Positions 47,155 to 58,402 of a stretch of 64,000 bases of DNA are shown here, piece after piece. The notes beneath the pieces were generated by a model, which saw nothing but the letters and a program-made list of their open reading frames with translations, had not been told where the DNA came from and searched no databases. Made by a program: the position numbers and the translations under genes. Source of the stretch: Clusia tigrina (Eukaryota; Arthropoda; Insecta; Diptera; Clusiidae); NCBI GenBank assembly GCA_920105625.2, contig OV050033.1, positions 124,557,821 through 124,621,820 on the forward strand, given 5' to 3'. Every line of letters starts with the position of its first letter. Position 1 is the first letter of the stretch.

Positions 47155-48390
47155 ATGGACTTGAAGTTCATCGTCCCATTTGGTCTCATCATATTCATGA
47201 GCTCCTGGCAGTGGACCCACGGAGAGCACAACATTGAGCTGAACTCATTCACGCCGTCGACTGACTATGATACAACTTGGGTGGAGTGGAAGTCGTTGCG
47301 CATGAAAAAAGTGTCGCGTAACAAATTCACCGCAATCGGCGATTTCTCGATTAACATGAATATGAACGACGAACAAAAGGTGAGAAGCAAAACAAAAATG
47401 GTGGGAGAGGTAAGGGGGTAAAATACTGCTGCAGTACTGGAGAGCAATTCTTCTATATAAGCTCCATAGCCAGCAATTCTTCTATATAAGCTCCAATAAA
47501 CCAATCGATTGGTGGAAAGTATGAACTCAAGGAAAATTAGCTTGGCCGAAACTTGAGACTCAACTGATATTAGACAAAAAGAAAAGGAATGATATATATC
47601 ATATATATAATATATGAAAAGGGCATCATATACATAAAGGATAACAATTATATTATATATGAAAACGATATCATCGTTTGTACAATATTTGAAAAGGATA
47701 TCATATATATTAAATACAAAAAGGATATGATATAAATATATATAGCATATGAAAAGGATATCATGTATATTATATATGAAAATAATATCATTTGCATAGT
47801 ATATGAAAAGAAGTGGCAAAGACAAATATCCAGATTTGTCACTCCCTTTGCTGCTTAGCATTTGCTTCACGTACTAATTCCAGAGCCATTTGAACATTCA
47901 TCCATATTTGATACCATTCCTAACACTGGAGTCTCCTCATTTCGCCGAACAACTTAAATCTCAACTGTTTTCTTTCCTTTTCACCTCATACTCACAGATA
48001 AGCCTCCAAGTTTTCAAGATTGATCCGGCCACCAAAAAGCAGGGCCCTCTCGTATTCAATATGAACAAACCGGTTTGCCAGTTCATTGCCGAGGAGGACA
48101 TCTACAAGGACATGATGAAATACTCGAATTTGCCGGCGAGTGACCAGTGCCCGTTTGTGAAGGTTTGTTGCCAAGCACTGACAATCGCTTTTTGAGTTAT
48201 TTGCTTTATTTTGGAGAGTCCTTTGCTTTATTTTCCGCACTTTCAGGGGGATTATAATTTCGATAATTTTCAATTCGAAACTAACTTCTTGCCGGAGAAT
48301 GCCCCGAAAGGCGAGTACGTTATAGTGGTTACCTTTAAGAATGCCGAACTTAATGTTGCCGCTTGCGAGGTGGAAATAACTGTCAACTAG
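47155..48390 (+). CDS. Secreted DUF1091 (DM8) family protein, three exons
   Basis: Exons: 47,155-47,379 (ends AAG|GTGAGA), 47,998-48,162 (after CTCACAG; ends AAG|GTTTGT) and 48,247-48,390 (after TTTCAG; stop TAG). All junctions are phase 0 and give 177 residues. The first ~23 residues (MDLKFIVPFGLIIFMSSWQW, then THG) are a signal peptide. The DUF1091 signature spans exons 2 and 3: KPVCQFI, a Cys-Pro-Phe motif in SDQCPFVKGDYNFDNFQF, then FLPENAPKGEYVI and a final Cys in AACEVEI. Such proteins are abundant in flies, are related to lipid-binding ML/GM2-activator-like folds, and mostly lack a known role; some relatives act in chemosensation. TATA box and AATAAA (48,511-48,516) support an active gene. 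The join of exons 2 and 3 is strongly supported because it rebuilds the CPFVKGDY motif. Confidence 0.88.
47585..47812. repeat. Minisatellite inside intron 1 of the DUF1091 gene
   Basis: About five units of 40-50 bp with GAAAAGGATATCATATATATTA. The minus frame 47,265-47,870 across it is Ile/Tyr-rich by-product. Confidence 0.85.
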
Positions 48391-48510
48391 AGCAAAATCT
48401 ATGAAGAACGCCAATGGAAGACTAGATGAAATTGTCCCCATATATTATAATCTGCTGTTTCGTAAAACATGATAAGTTCGTGAGAGTTTATCAGAATATA
48501 TCGAATTCGC

Positions 48511-48516
48511 AATAAA
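48511..48516 (+). terminator. Poly(A) signal of the DUF1091 gene
   Basis: AATAAA, 121 bp after the stop codon. Confidence 0.75.
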
Positions 48517-48519
48517 ATA

Positions 48520-48957
48520 ACTAAATTCTATTTTGAGTGAGAAATGCTTTTTTTGTTCCAGAGTTTAAAATTACATTTAATATTGGAGGCATTTGAACTG
48601 CAATTTAAACCATCCAATAATTGAGTTGATCTTCGGTCTATAATTTTGTAGCGATTCAATACCTTATTTTGTGGTGAATCGTAGTCTAAAAGTTTAAGCA
48701 GGTACAACAACCATAATCAGAGAAAAATCACCACACAAAAGCAGCGAATATTCTCACTCGTTACATTTATATCTACTCTCAGAGACCTTGTGGGGAGTTT
48801 CGTTTTATCGCTGTTCGATGTGTGGTGTCTTAATATGGGGAAAAGCGACAGAGCCATCGAAGGTAGAAAGCAGGAGAGAGAGAAAGAGATATAGAGTGAG
48901 AGCGGGAGATATTGAGAGTGAGAGCAGGAGATATAGAGAGTAAAAGATAGAGAGTGG

Positions 48958-48995
<38 letters not shown>

Positions 48996-50610
48996 TTGAG
49001 ATGTATATGCGTCCGTCTTCTTGCCTCTAATGTTAAATTTCGATTGAGTACAAAATTGTGTCAGCCGAGTCACCTGCTTTTCAACCGTACTGGAATAGAC
49101 CTCAGCTACATTTTTGTACCACTACAAAATTTAACTCAACTCATTCGCGTGATTGTGCTGACTCGAACTCAACTGAGTAATTGTATGAAGTGGCTTTGTA
49201 AAACTTTTTATGCCACCTTAGACTCACATCCTTCCTCTGCTACACTATCGGCCGAAACGCATGTAGAACATATGTTATGGGATGTATTTTCCAACAGTCG
49301 TTGAAACATATCACCACTTGTTCCATAGAATAAAGCGAAAAACTTCACCAACACCTCATTTGAAGTGGTTCATTGTAGTAGTTCATATCGCAGATTGAGG
49401 TACTTTTAAAAAATCAACGACTATCTTGTAACAGCACTCTGTGAGGATGAATGCAAGGATGTTTGTTATTCAAAAGGAATCTCGTTCCAATTTGAGCAGC
49501 TGCTGCCTCACCAAATTTTAAACTCTTCCAACTGCCTCCTGCCCCTGCCCCTTTGTGCAATTGGACTCAATAGAAAATGTATGTGTGTGCCTCCTCCGCC
49601 CATTTCCGCATTAACTGTCATCATCAGCAGGCGTTGAAATGTGCAATTCCAAGTGCAATTGAAAAACTCCAAATTCACAAAATAACCAAGGACGCATTCA
49701 TATTCATCCCCGCCCCTTCCCCACCACACACACACCCGCTCACCTACTCACACCTCATATGCTCTCTCTCTCTTTGGTTGTTGTTGATGATGGGCGGTCA
49801 CATGTTAACAGTATTTGCATCGGTTTATATTGCAAATGCTCGTAATTATGCACGCTGCATATGATTTTTCAATTACAATTCAGTGAGCTTTATTGAGCCA
49901 TTGGGCAGGGGGCGCTGCGGTGGGCACAGGGAACGGTTGCCAGCAGCGTACCAGTGAAGCAGTCAAAAGTGCAACACTGCGGCAACACTCCGTGCGGGCT
50001 TACGTGTTCATGGGGGTGGTGGTGGTGTTGGTGCTGGTGTCTGTTCTCATTGATAGCAGGCAGGATGGCAGGCAAGTTAGCAACTGCCGGTGACAGTGGC
50101 GAGGCTGTGGGGCTGCTACACATAATTAAATGAGCTTGCCGGGAGTGGGGGTGGCGTGTGTTTTTCACAGCTTAAGTGGGATCAATGGATTGTAATGCAG
50201 TTTATTATTGCATATTTAAATGACATATTCACGAGTTGTATCATTAAAATCAGCTCAGAGGGGACGAGATGAGATGCAGCTCCGGGCTGATATCCGAACG
50301 GGTTGTGCCACTTCTGATACTCGTGTGATGCAGTGATGTGGCAGGGATGCGCCGTTGCGCGTGACGCGTTGCGTTGGCAGCGGCTCAATTAAAAAAGGTG
50401 TTGAAGCTGAAATTGTGGAGCATCGGCCGAAGAGGGTATCTGCAGCCGTATCCGCTTATATTGTATTAAGTTAAAATTGCGTGAATTATTATAAGCAGCC
50501 AAGTGAAGAGGCCATCAAACCACCGAACAATCGAGACGATCCAATATACAAGTAAGGATAATGCCGTCAGATTGTGATAGCAGAAAATGTGGAACGAATT
50601 CCGAGGAAAC
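48520..50610. other. Intergenic, with GA microsatellite
   Basis: GA/GAGATA-rich tract at 48,870-48,992. The GC-richer 49,880-50,110 part has open frames on both strands without a recognised product. Nothing else supported. Confidence 0.4.
48870..48992. repeat. (GA)n and GGGAGATATAGAGAGT repeat
   Basis: A pure GA tract at 48,964-48,990 preceded by AGAGTGAGAGCGGGAGATAT-type units. Confidence 0.9.
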
Positions 50611-50705
50611 TGTGGGTTAGGTTAGGTTAGGGTGGCAGCAAAGGGAAGCTCACCTGGGCCAGGAATTTGCCCGCTGTGGTACCAGAGAGATATGGGTCCC
50701 TTAAA
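50611..50705 (-). mobile_element. LINE 3' end with GGTTA tail
   Basis: GGTTAGGTTAGGTTAGG (50,614-50,630) followed by a GC-richer block is, read on the minus strand, a LINE 3' UTR ending in CCTAA repeats. Compare the plus-strand scrap at 19,073-19,155. Confidence 0.5.
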
Positions 50706-50956
50706 CTGACTCACAATATTCAAAGAAATAATATTCATATGAAAATTATGCAAAGAAACGAAAGAAAAAATTGGAACAAAAACAATTATGAAATAAAAAA
50801 AACAATAAACATTCAAGAAACCATCAAAAATATTTTAAAACTGCAAAACATTTATCTTATTATATCTTACACCATAATTAATTATGACTGTAAGGGGTTG
50901 GGGAATGAGTACTACTCAATGAAAACCGAAAAAAATAACTAAAAAACTTAAACAAA

Positions 50957-51038
50957 ACCACCACAGAAACATGGGAAGTTTCTCTGGGTGCTTGCGATGT
51001 AGTGGTGGTGCTGGGTCTGACCCCAAATTATATAAAAG
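50957..51038 (+). promoter_or_regulatory. Promoter of CBM39 gene copy 1
   Basis: In order: ACCACCAC (50,957-50,964), GGGAAGTTTCT (50,973-50,983, fits a loose Relish/NF-kB GGGRANYYYYY pattern), GTGGTGGT (51,002-51,009, exact inverse of the first), TGACCCCAAAT, and TATAAAAG (51,031-51,038), 51 bp before the ATG. The whole block is shared with copy 3. The kB reading is inference; in copy 3 that position has lost the GGG. Confidence 0.65.
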
Positions 51039-51088
51039 TCGAACCTTTTCTGAAGGCTTCTAGCGATATTCCATCATAGTAAAACGCC

Positions 51089-51481
51089 ATGTTATCTACC
51101 GTCGGATACTCCATCCTCGTGCTTTCGTCACTGCTGGCTTGCAGTGTTGTTTGCAATGGCATGGAGTTGACGGTTTACAAAAAAGGGTTCGCAGTCTCCA
51201 TTGCTAATGACGACTATCGTCAAGCTGTATTTTCTTATACAGTGGATGAGACACCTAAGATTGCGTACTCGAACGAAATTGTAAATGACGTCGGAAATAA
51301 TATCTGGGTATATCAAAATTGCTATCTCGAATTGAAACTCGGCGACACGTTGGAAACTAAGTTTGTTTTCTCCCCCCAACAACCCAAACCAATTGAAATT
51401 CAAATCGAGAGATTTGTAGTTGATAAAATTAAGGACGCCAACGTAGACTTCTCTCGGGAGTTACATCAGGCTGAAACGTAA
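51089..51481 (+). CDS. Secreted CBM39-only (GNBP-like) protein, copy 1
   Basis: Single-exon gene, 130 residues. Residues 1-24 (hydrophobic core 8-20) form a signal peptide. Residues 26-95 match the CBM39 N-terminal module of insect beta-1,3-glucan recognition proteins: VYKKGFAVSI (29-38), IWVYQN (72-77) and LELKLGD (80-86), at the family's usual spacing. The GH16-like domain of full GNBPs is absent, as in the short Drosophila GNBP-like proteins (GNBP-like3, CG12780), and the last ~35 residues are unlike anything I know. By family it should be secreted to haemolymph and bind glucan in antifungal defence; this is not shown by the sequence. TATA box (51,031), poly(A) signal (51,605) and the shared promoter support activity. 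A paralogue lies at 62,927-63,463. Confidence 0.82.
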   Translation: MLSTVGYSILVLSSLLACSVVCNGMELTVYKKGFAVSIANDDYRQAVFSYTVDETPKIAYSNEIVNDVGNNIWVYQNCYLELKLGDTLETKFVFSPQQPKPIEIQIERFVVDKIKDANVDFSRELHQAET

Positions 51482-51604
51482 GATACTTGGACGTTGGACC
51501 AATTCCTCCCCTAGCCCAGTGAAAGGAGCAATGGCTAGTCCAGTTTAACTAAAGCTTCCAAATTATTTGATAGTGTTTCGTGTCACTTTTTTAAAATCAG
51601 TTGA

Positions 51605-51610
51605 AATAAA
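51605..51610 (+). terminator. Poly(A) signal of CBM39 copy 1
   Basis: AATAAA 124 bp after the stop, within a 3' UTR shared with copies 2 and 3. Confidence 0.65.
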
Positions 51611-51624
51611 ATAATGTTTGCAGA

Positions 51625-52227
51625 ATTAAAAGTGTGCACAGTGTGTTCCGCCGTCTTCCTAGACGTTTCACAAGCTTTCGATAAGCTGTGGCATGCAGGT
51701 CTATTACAAAAGCTGCGGACATTGTTGCCAATGCAATATTTCGAGGTGCTTTGATCATACCTTGATGACAGGTACTTTAGTGTTAAGTACGAAAACGCCC
51801 ATTCTTCTTTGAAAAAAATTAGTGCTGGTGTACCGCAAGGGAGCATCCTGGGGCCTCTGCTGTACCTCCTGTATACATACGACCTACCAACAGCAAATCA
51901 GCAAGTAAGCGCAACATTTGCGTACGATACTGGTGTTCTGGCTACAGGTAACACTATCGAAGACGCGACGGCTAAGCTACAAGAGGCTGTTAATTGTATT
52001 GCTTCATGGGCTAAGAAATGGCGCATTAAGGTTAATTTCACTGAAAAATGTACCTTACAAACCGATTTTCATGGATGAGTTAATAATCCCACATGTCAAC
52101 GAAGCCAAATACCTGGGTATTACACTCGACGCCAAATTGCTCTGGAAAGCTCACGTAAAGAAAAAACGAGAGGAGCTTGACCTGAAACTCAACAAATTGC
52201 TTTCAGGTTGTCATTATATAAAATAGT
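51625..52227 (+). mobile_element. Jockey-like LINE reverse transcriptase fragment
   Basis: Plus-strand frames read VFLDVSQAFDKLWHAGLL, then GVPQGSILGPLLYLLYTYDL, and in the next frame IIPHVNEAKYLGITLDAKL: RT blocks in order. A stop in the middle and a shift at about 52,070 break it, and the catalytic FADDT is changed to FAYDT. It starts within 20 bp of the end of the CBM39 copy 1 transcript. Confidence 0.85.
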
Positions 52228-52319
52228 GGCTTAATTTTCAGATTTGTGAACTGTCTCGCCTCATAATTTTATTAAAGAAACGGCTTCTTTCCGAGCAGCA
52301 GAGAGTGTCAAGTAGTCCA

Positions 52320-52610
52320 CTTCAGTGCTGCTCTTGAATTCGTCTTCTTCGACTCTCATGAAAATATTCTATTGTATTCGCTCCCCAGTCAGCATGGACA
52401 TAACCAGTCAGCTTCTTACCAATTCCAGTATATTGAAGGTTCATATCAGCAGCAGCAGCCAAATAACGCAGCATACGCTTTATGCCAGCCAACTTCGAAG
52501 TTGAATGTAAACTATCAAGTCGAGTTGAAAGGGATAAATACATTGCTTTAGGATCGAGTTTCTCACAATCATCGCTGTTGCAGCTTATACGACAACCAGC
52601 ATCCAAAGGC
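52320..52610 (-). mobile_element. Copia RNase H fragment
   Basis: The minus frame reads LAGIKRMLRYLAAAADMNLQ, YTGIGKKLTGYVHADWGANT, the copia RNase H landmarks (KRILRYL..., DADWAGD). The catalytic-region first D is H and the motif is decayed. Its strand and position fit being the 3' part of the copia element whose RT lies at 55.8-57.2 kb. Confidence 0.8.
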
Positions 52611-52639
52611 GTCGGCGGCGGACCCTAGGCAACCCTTAC

Positions 52640-53930
52640 TAGACAGGGGTTAAACAGACTGCAGAGAAGTGTGCCTATGCTAGAGCACTGCGGGCGCCAT
52701 GAGCACTAAATCTGGTGACGCTCTGAATGCCTTGTTGAACTTGCCACCACTGTCGGTCGGTTATATATATGTCGGTTGTATTCATATGGATATAGACAGG
52801 ACGACCAGAACTTTGGGCATGGAGAGACGTCCAAGAGGCGGTCAGAGCACTATCCATTGTTTCTGGCTCCGAAGGATAAACTCATATGCAGAGTTTCTTT
52901 TGGAAGAAAGTATAAATTTAGGTTACCCCCAACAAACTATGGGGAGATCCCGAATTATTTCTGTCTGGCAGAAGCTTTCTTCACCGACGGCTCCAAAACT
53001 GAAAAGGAAACTGGGGCTGGCTGGCATCTGAATTAAATGTCAGATGCTTCTCGGCTATGGGAAGTATGGCAAGAGTATGCCAATCGGAAGTGTTTGCTAT
53101 ACTGGAAGAAGCGGAATATGTAATTGGCGCGGTTAACAGATTAGAGTCTACAGTGACGAGGAGGCTGCACTGAAGGCCCGAGAAAACGTGTTAACCACTT
53201 CAAATCCAAGAATGTAGGTCAAGACTTGACGTAAGGTGTAATTTACCTGAACTGATTTGGGTTCCAGGACACTGTAATCTACGGGGGAACGAAGTAGCGG
53301 ATGACCTGGAAAACTGTGGATATACGGGTACTTACATGGGACCACAGCCATTTATCGGTATGAATTTAGTAGTAGCTATTGATTGGATCAAGAGCCATTG
53401 GAATAATATTCACAACCACCGATGGTGCATTTCAGTTTGCCTGCAAAGCAACCAAGTGCTTCCTAGAGAGCCCAAACAAGAGAGTTGCAGATTTCCTCGT
53501 AACATTACAAAAAATCCTCGATCATTGGTTCGGCTCCTCAAGGGGCATAATCAATGGGGCCATCATATGGCAACCATAGGCATAATCGATAATTCAGCTG
53601 CGTCTCCTGTCTGCAGGAAGAACAGGACGCCACAGAGCACTTTCTCTGCGCTTGTCCTGCATTTGCCAGAATGAGGAGGCTCCTATTAGGGTCAGATGTT
53701 TTGGGAATGGACAACATACATTTCTTATCCCTGGACAGACTTCTGAGATTCATAAAAGAGTCAAAAAAGTTTCAAGAGGTATAACCTCCTTTCCAAAATC
53801 TTCTATCTCCCTCTTCCTCCAAATATTTCATAGTTTGTGGTGCAAAGGGCATCAATGGATGTGCCCTTGGATACCTCCTTCTTCAGCAGTTCTCCGGCCT
53901 GCCCCACTTCTATCTTCTATCTATCTAACC
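52640..53930 (+). mobile_element. R1/LOA-like LINE, RNase H to 3' UTR
   Basis: About 52,960 reads AEAFFTDGSKTEKETGAGWH (RNase H start). Decayed segments follow, and 53,595-53,780 reads CLQEEQDATEHFLCACPAFA then RMRRLLLGSDVLGMDNIHF and RLLRFIKESKKF, the ORF2 C-terminal zinc-knuckle end. The 3' UTR from 53,785 matches the scrap at 18.4 kb. Frameshifts throughout. Confidence 0.85.
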
Positions 53931-53935
53931 CTTAC

Positions 53936-54000
53936 CACAGACAACGTAGTCACACTTATTTTCAAAGCATTTGGAAATCTATATGACTACGTTGTCTGTG
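53936..54000. repeat. 17-bp perfect inverted repeat, 31-base loop
   Basis: CACAGACAACGTAGTCA (53,936-53,952) and its exact reverse complement (53,984-54,000), at the 3' edge of the LINE fragment. Confidence 0.9.
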
Positions 54001-54439
54001 CCCTAACTAAGCGCGGAAATAGAAAATCATACTCCAGAAATTTCGCGAGTGAAAAGTATAAAACTAACTTGAAAATGTTACAAATTGCGCCGAAGTGTAC
54101 GTAAGCATACAGTGCGTGTCTTACAGTGCCGCGATCGCTACGCGATATATTTTAAAAGTGGTGATCTTCTCCAGCTGCATTGTGCAAACATCACAAAGGG
54201 AACAAAAGCAAAAAGAATACTTTAGGCTCACTGGATATAAGCCCAAATTTTAAAGCCTAAAAGTATGCAGTGAATTTTTTCCTGCTCCTATAATTGCAAA
54301 TAGAGTTGCCAAAAAACACTTCAAGACAAAAAGTAAAAGATAAAAGAGGAAAAGAATCCCACTAAAGCCCAGCTAACCACAAAGCATCCCAAAAACAAGC
54401 CAAACTCGACACATATTGGATAAGTTTCCCTCAGCCTAC
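54001..54439. other. Unassigned stretch between LINE fragments
   Basis: No gene; probably LINE 5' UTR or older debris. Confidence 0.3.
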
Positions 54440-55860
54440 AGAAAATAGGGTTTCTTCCCCAGAACTTGATGAAGGATAATATCAAGGTCCGAAGCTCCAA
54501 CCCCCCTCAATATTTGTTGACAAAGTTAGCAACCTTACTCCTTTCGTGAAGCTCCTAAAGGAAACTGCTCCAAGTTTTTATGATCTGAAGCTCATAAGCA
54601 ATGAGCAAGTAAAAATAGAGGCACCGACTCCTAAAGCTAACAAAGCAATCATAAATCAACAAAAGAAACAAATCAAAGGAGGAAAGAAGCTTCGGGGTGA
54701 TATCCAAAAGTATGCACCCATCCATAAGCCCTGAGGAAATTGGTGAAGCACTATTAGGTCTCTGCCATACTGCCATGGACATCTGGAATGTGAATCAAAG
54801 CAATAGCAAAAAACCACTGCCAATGTGCATTGATGAGCTAAAAACGAACCCAAGCAACAAGGATATTTACGGAGTCAAGTTCGAAATCAATAATAAACCT
54901 GAAGTACTCGCTTCAGTCTAGTGAAGATATCATAACAGCGATGGAACACTTCAATAATTGCCTCCAACAAGCTGGTTGGAAGTCAACACCCCCTCAGCAT
55001 GCTTCACATATTTGCACTCATATCCTCAGATCTTGTGAAAGAAAGACTGGGAGAGAAACGCAGGGCAAGGAAAAAGTGACGACGCAGTAGACATCCTGGC
55101 GACAAGACAATATTAAAAACACGCTCAAAAGACCTCAGTATTATGTCAGTAACCTCGATGCAAATGCTGCCACCGACTCCCTTTGGAAAGCAACAGAACA
55201 GTTAAGAACTCTGGCCCAATCTGCCATCAGAATGAAAAAATAAGACTGGGTTAAAAGTAATGTCGAAAAATCATACACATTTGCACGATATTTAAAAAGA
55301 TATCGAACCATCTCCGAGCCCCGCAGAAATAGTCAGAGAAGCCTAGGGAGATATCTCCTTGATTCCCCTTTCAAAAGGGGAATTCGATATTTGAACAATC
55401 TCTGCGACAGTTCGGCCGGTGTACCTCAAGGCAGCGTCATGGGTCCCATCCTTGACCTACTTTACACATACGATTTACCTGTGTCCGAAGTAGCTATCGT
55501 TGACACATTTGGAGACGATACTGCAGAACTCGCAATGGATGCGCTTCCAGAACTGGTGTTCCTTAATCTTCAAAGTGGCTTCGACAAAATCACTCAATGG
55601 CTGAAAGATTGGCGAATCAAGTCACGTGAAACAAAGTCGGTCGGTGCTCTATTAAACGCAACACCTGCCCATCCATAAAACTCAACGACGTAAGGATACC
55701 GCAGTGCAATGAGACTAAATACCTGAGCATGCACTTCGATAGTAAGCTAACAAGGACAGTTCATATCCTCACCCAACGGAAGGCGCTGGGAATAAAGCCT
55801 TGGAAATTAGTACTGGCTGCTAAATTGAATTTCTCCAGTTTCACTGGCTCAGCTCTCACT
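54440..55860 (+). mobile_element. Jockey-like LINE, ORF1 and RT fragments
   Basis: The frame ending at 54,921 reads NSKKPLPMCIDELKTNPSNK, DIYGVKF, the gag-like ORF1 (PLPLFFVDLEP...NKDIY) of Jockey-type LINEs. At 55,391-55,678 RT follows: AGVPQGSVMGPILDLLYTYD, FGDDT for the catalytic FADDT, and WLKDWRIK. After a shift, about 55,690-55,760 reads IPQCNETKYLSMHFDSKLT. The usual long endonuclease region between ORF1 and RT is missing or scrambled. It splits a copia element on the other strand. Confidence 0.85.
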
Positions 55861-57260
55861 ATATTCAGCTTCAATACTTCATGTGGATAATATTTATTCA
55901 CGTACTGTTCCGGAGGTCTCATGCAGAACTCATCATGCAATGGGATTGATGTAAATACATATTCAACTGCGAATGACATCACTATTCTTACTGTTGCGAA
56001 AAAGGATCAGACGTTTTGGTTGACTGCATCCTTTTGCAACTAGATGCCCTTTAAAACGATGAATAGCTCCGTTTTTATCCTGCAACTAATTACCTTTTGG
56101 CATTCAGATATTAGAATTAGAGTAATTAAGTAATTAGAGACTTTAAGTAATTATTTCATACTGGATACATAATTTTCCCTCACTTGCCTGGATAAACTTA
56201 CTGTTCAAATGTCCATTAAGAGTGCCTGTTTGTGATATTAGGGTGGATTTTACCAACTGCCTCCATTACCCTAACAGCATAAATACACACTAAATTCACT
56301 GAGAAGTGGGTCATATTTTAAGTTTCTCAAAATCAAGATCGAGCTTGTTAACTCATATAAGAGATGCGACTGCAGTGGATACATGCCTATCAAATCTGGC
56401 TCAGAAAAGAGTTTGCTCAATTAAAACCAAGTGTTTATATATGAGCGCATCCTTATAAGGTCAGCTGTGAACAGCCTGGAGCACAGTGGCAAAGTGAATA
56501 GCGGTCAGGAATTGACGGCTGGTTTCTCAACAATGTCAAGGTCCACATTTTTTCCGATTAGCGCCTTGAACTCTCCCTGCATTGCATTGTTCCATTGCTT
56601 ACATTTTGCACTTGAAATCGCTTCACTCACCAAAACACCATCGTAGGTTCTCAATATATTCAAACGATTGCGACATCTTAACACTCGACCAGTTTCTTGA
56701 TCGGTTGCTACACCGGTACTATCATAAGTTGTCGTTATCATCTTTTATAATCCTATCAGGCTAGTATCTTCATAATCATCAGAGCTAGTATCGTCACCAG
56801 TTTCAGGTACATATGTTGGGTCATTATTATCATCATAGAAGCTTTCCACTTGCGACTCATCAATTCCTCAAACAGTTAAAGTTAATGTGCTTTAGATTCA
56901 GGCCTTTGGAGGTTGACCCCCGTAGTGTTAACAATCATTTCCTGCATTTACATCTTTATTGCTCATCACAGCAAATTATTCATTGAATTCAAAAGTGAGC
57001 CCCTTTTCAGTTGCTCGACTTACTCACATTAAGTTGCCTTTACTATCAGGCACATACAAAACCTTACTGAGAACCAAGTCGCATATTTCTGTCAGAAGTT
57101 TTACAGTTCCAGTTCCCTCTGCTTTAACGTATTGCGTAACGTGTGGGCGGGTGTCTTTATTTTAATTTTTTCCAGGCGTCAGAGACAGTTAGTTTCCCAT
57201 TTCTTTGTATGATTTGCCTGTTAACTTTTTACGGGAATGTTCCGCTACCGAGTCAGTTAA
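55861..57260 (-). mobile_element. Copia pol fragment (protease side to RT), decayed
   Basis: Reading the minus strand from high to low coordinate: about 57,030-57,160, a Lys/Val-rich stretch with VLYVPDSKGNL (copia protease/integrase spacer); 56,505-56,690, EAISSAKCKQWNNAMQGEF then DIVEKP (RT start); 55,865-55,985, PLHDEFCMRPPEQYV and PHEVLKLN (RT middle). The order is right for one copia element whose RNase H is at 52,320-52,610. Several stops and shifts. Confidence 0.8.
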
Positions 57261-58180
57261 ACTGTAAAGTAATTTATAGCCGATTCTGTGTCTTGCGTAT
57301 AAATCGGTGATATATTGTGGTGCGCGCATGGAGGAACTGAACGGTATGACTAGAGGAATATATGAATTTGAGGAGGTTAGATATGAAAGTTCTTACTCCG
57401 AGCCACTTAACACAAGTTCAGAAGCTTAGTATGAGGGATCTTGGTACTGTATTTGTGTGTGGGAGATTCTAGTCAGTGGCAAGCAACATATAGACAGAGC
57501 GGCTAATGGAATATGTGGGCATGGGAGCCTCTATTGAAGCAAGATACTTAATTGAACACAGAGAGCCAAGGAAAGTTCGAAGCACGTGTAGAAGAGGTGG
57601 ACATGATAAAGCTATACGGTGAACATTGGGGACACATTTTACTAAGGACGATAATATCTGTTGAGCCCGATTTTAAACGAATAAACAAACTTTTGTTAGC
57701 ACTTAATTATTGTTTAATTCAAACTTTATTTTTTATATGCAAAATTAACAAAGTCTTTTTTTAACAATTCGCTTATACTTGCGCTGCGCTTTAAAAACAA
57801 TTTGTTTCTAGGTCTTACAAAATCGAACTGATATTACTGTCACCTTCGTTGCCCTTTTTTGTTGTTTCTTTGCTAACCAGAAAAGACACTCCGACAGTTA
57901 ATTATATGTAGGTACATATTTACATGTGAAAGCAAGGGGCTACGTATATACATACACACATGTACGTGTGTACATATGATCGATTGACAAACAAAAGGGC
58001 AATGAAGGAATAGAAAATTAACTTGCAATTTCAAAGAGTAATGACTACATAAGGGAGTTAGAATTTAGGTAAATGGTTGACAGCAAGTGAGATTTTATAC
58101 ACAGCAGTGTGCAAAATATTAGATGAAAGTTAAAAGTTAATTTAAAAACTAATTTGATGGAAATAATATAAAATTAAAAA
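57261..58180. other. Possible copia 5' region and duplicated block
   Basis: Segment 57,430-57,600 is repeated in the same orientation at 62,290-62,460 (landmarks GAAGCAAGATACTTAA, AGAGAGCCAAGGAAA, GGCACGTGTAGAA). It may be a copia LTR or the upstream part of a duplicated gene block. Near 57,935-57,975 lies a near-palindromic ACACATGTACGTGTGT-type stretch. The rest is not recognised. Confidence 0.35.
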
Positions 58181-58402
58181 ATGAGAATTTTAAATAAAAG
58201 AGTCGGCGGTAACAATATCCTTTACATGTTTCTCACTAATATTGGTGAAGAACACAGCATTATTAGAGGCAAATTTAGCGTTTCTGAGATTGATGATACC
58301 CCCGCATGGTTCTGTAAAGACTTAGAAAGTGTGGACTCAGAAAGCGAGGATTCAGAAAATGAGGATACAGAAAATGGAGATAAAAGAAATAAATCAATAT
58401 AG
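58181..58402 (+). pseudogene. Truncated CBM39 gene, copy 2
   Basis: A 73-codon frame resembling the second half of copy 3: EHSIIRGKFSVSEIDDTPAW then FCKDLESVDSESEDSENED, compared with IIKGIFIVPEIGDGPFFCEDLASAES. The signal peptide, first half of CBM39 and the TATA-containing promoter are missing upstream, so it is most likely a 5'-truncated pseudogene. The 3' flank (ATAGAGATGGAAAGGATGTTGGAG) is shared with copy 3. The acidic tail is shorter than in copy 3. Confidence 0.7.

Noticed and set aside
47265..47870. 201-codon Ile/Tyr-rich minus-strand frame
   Set aside because: Antisense to the DUF1091 gene exon 1 and over the intronic GATATCATATAT array.
49890..50168. His/Pro-rich minus-strand frame
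   Set aside because: Overlaps an opposite open frame, no signals or similarity; a GC-rich intergenic patch.
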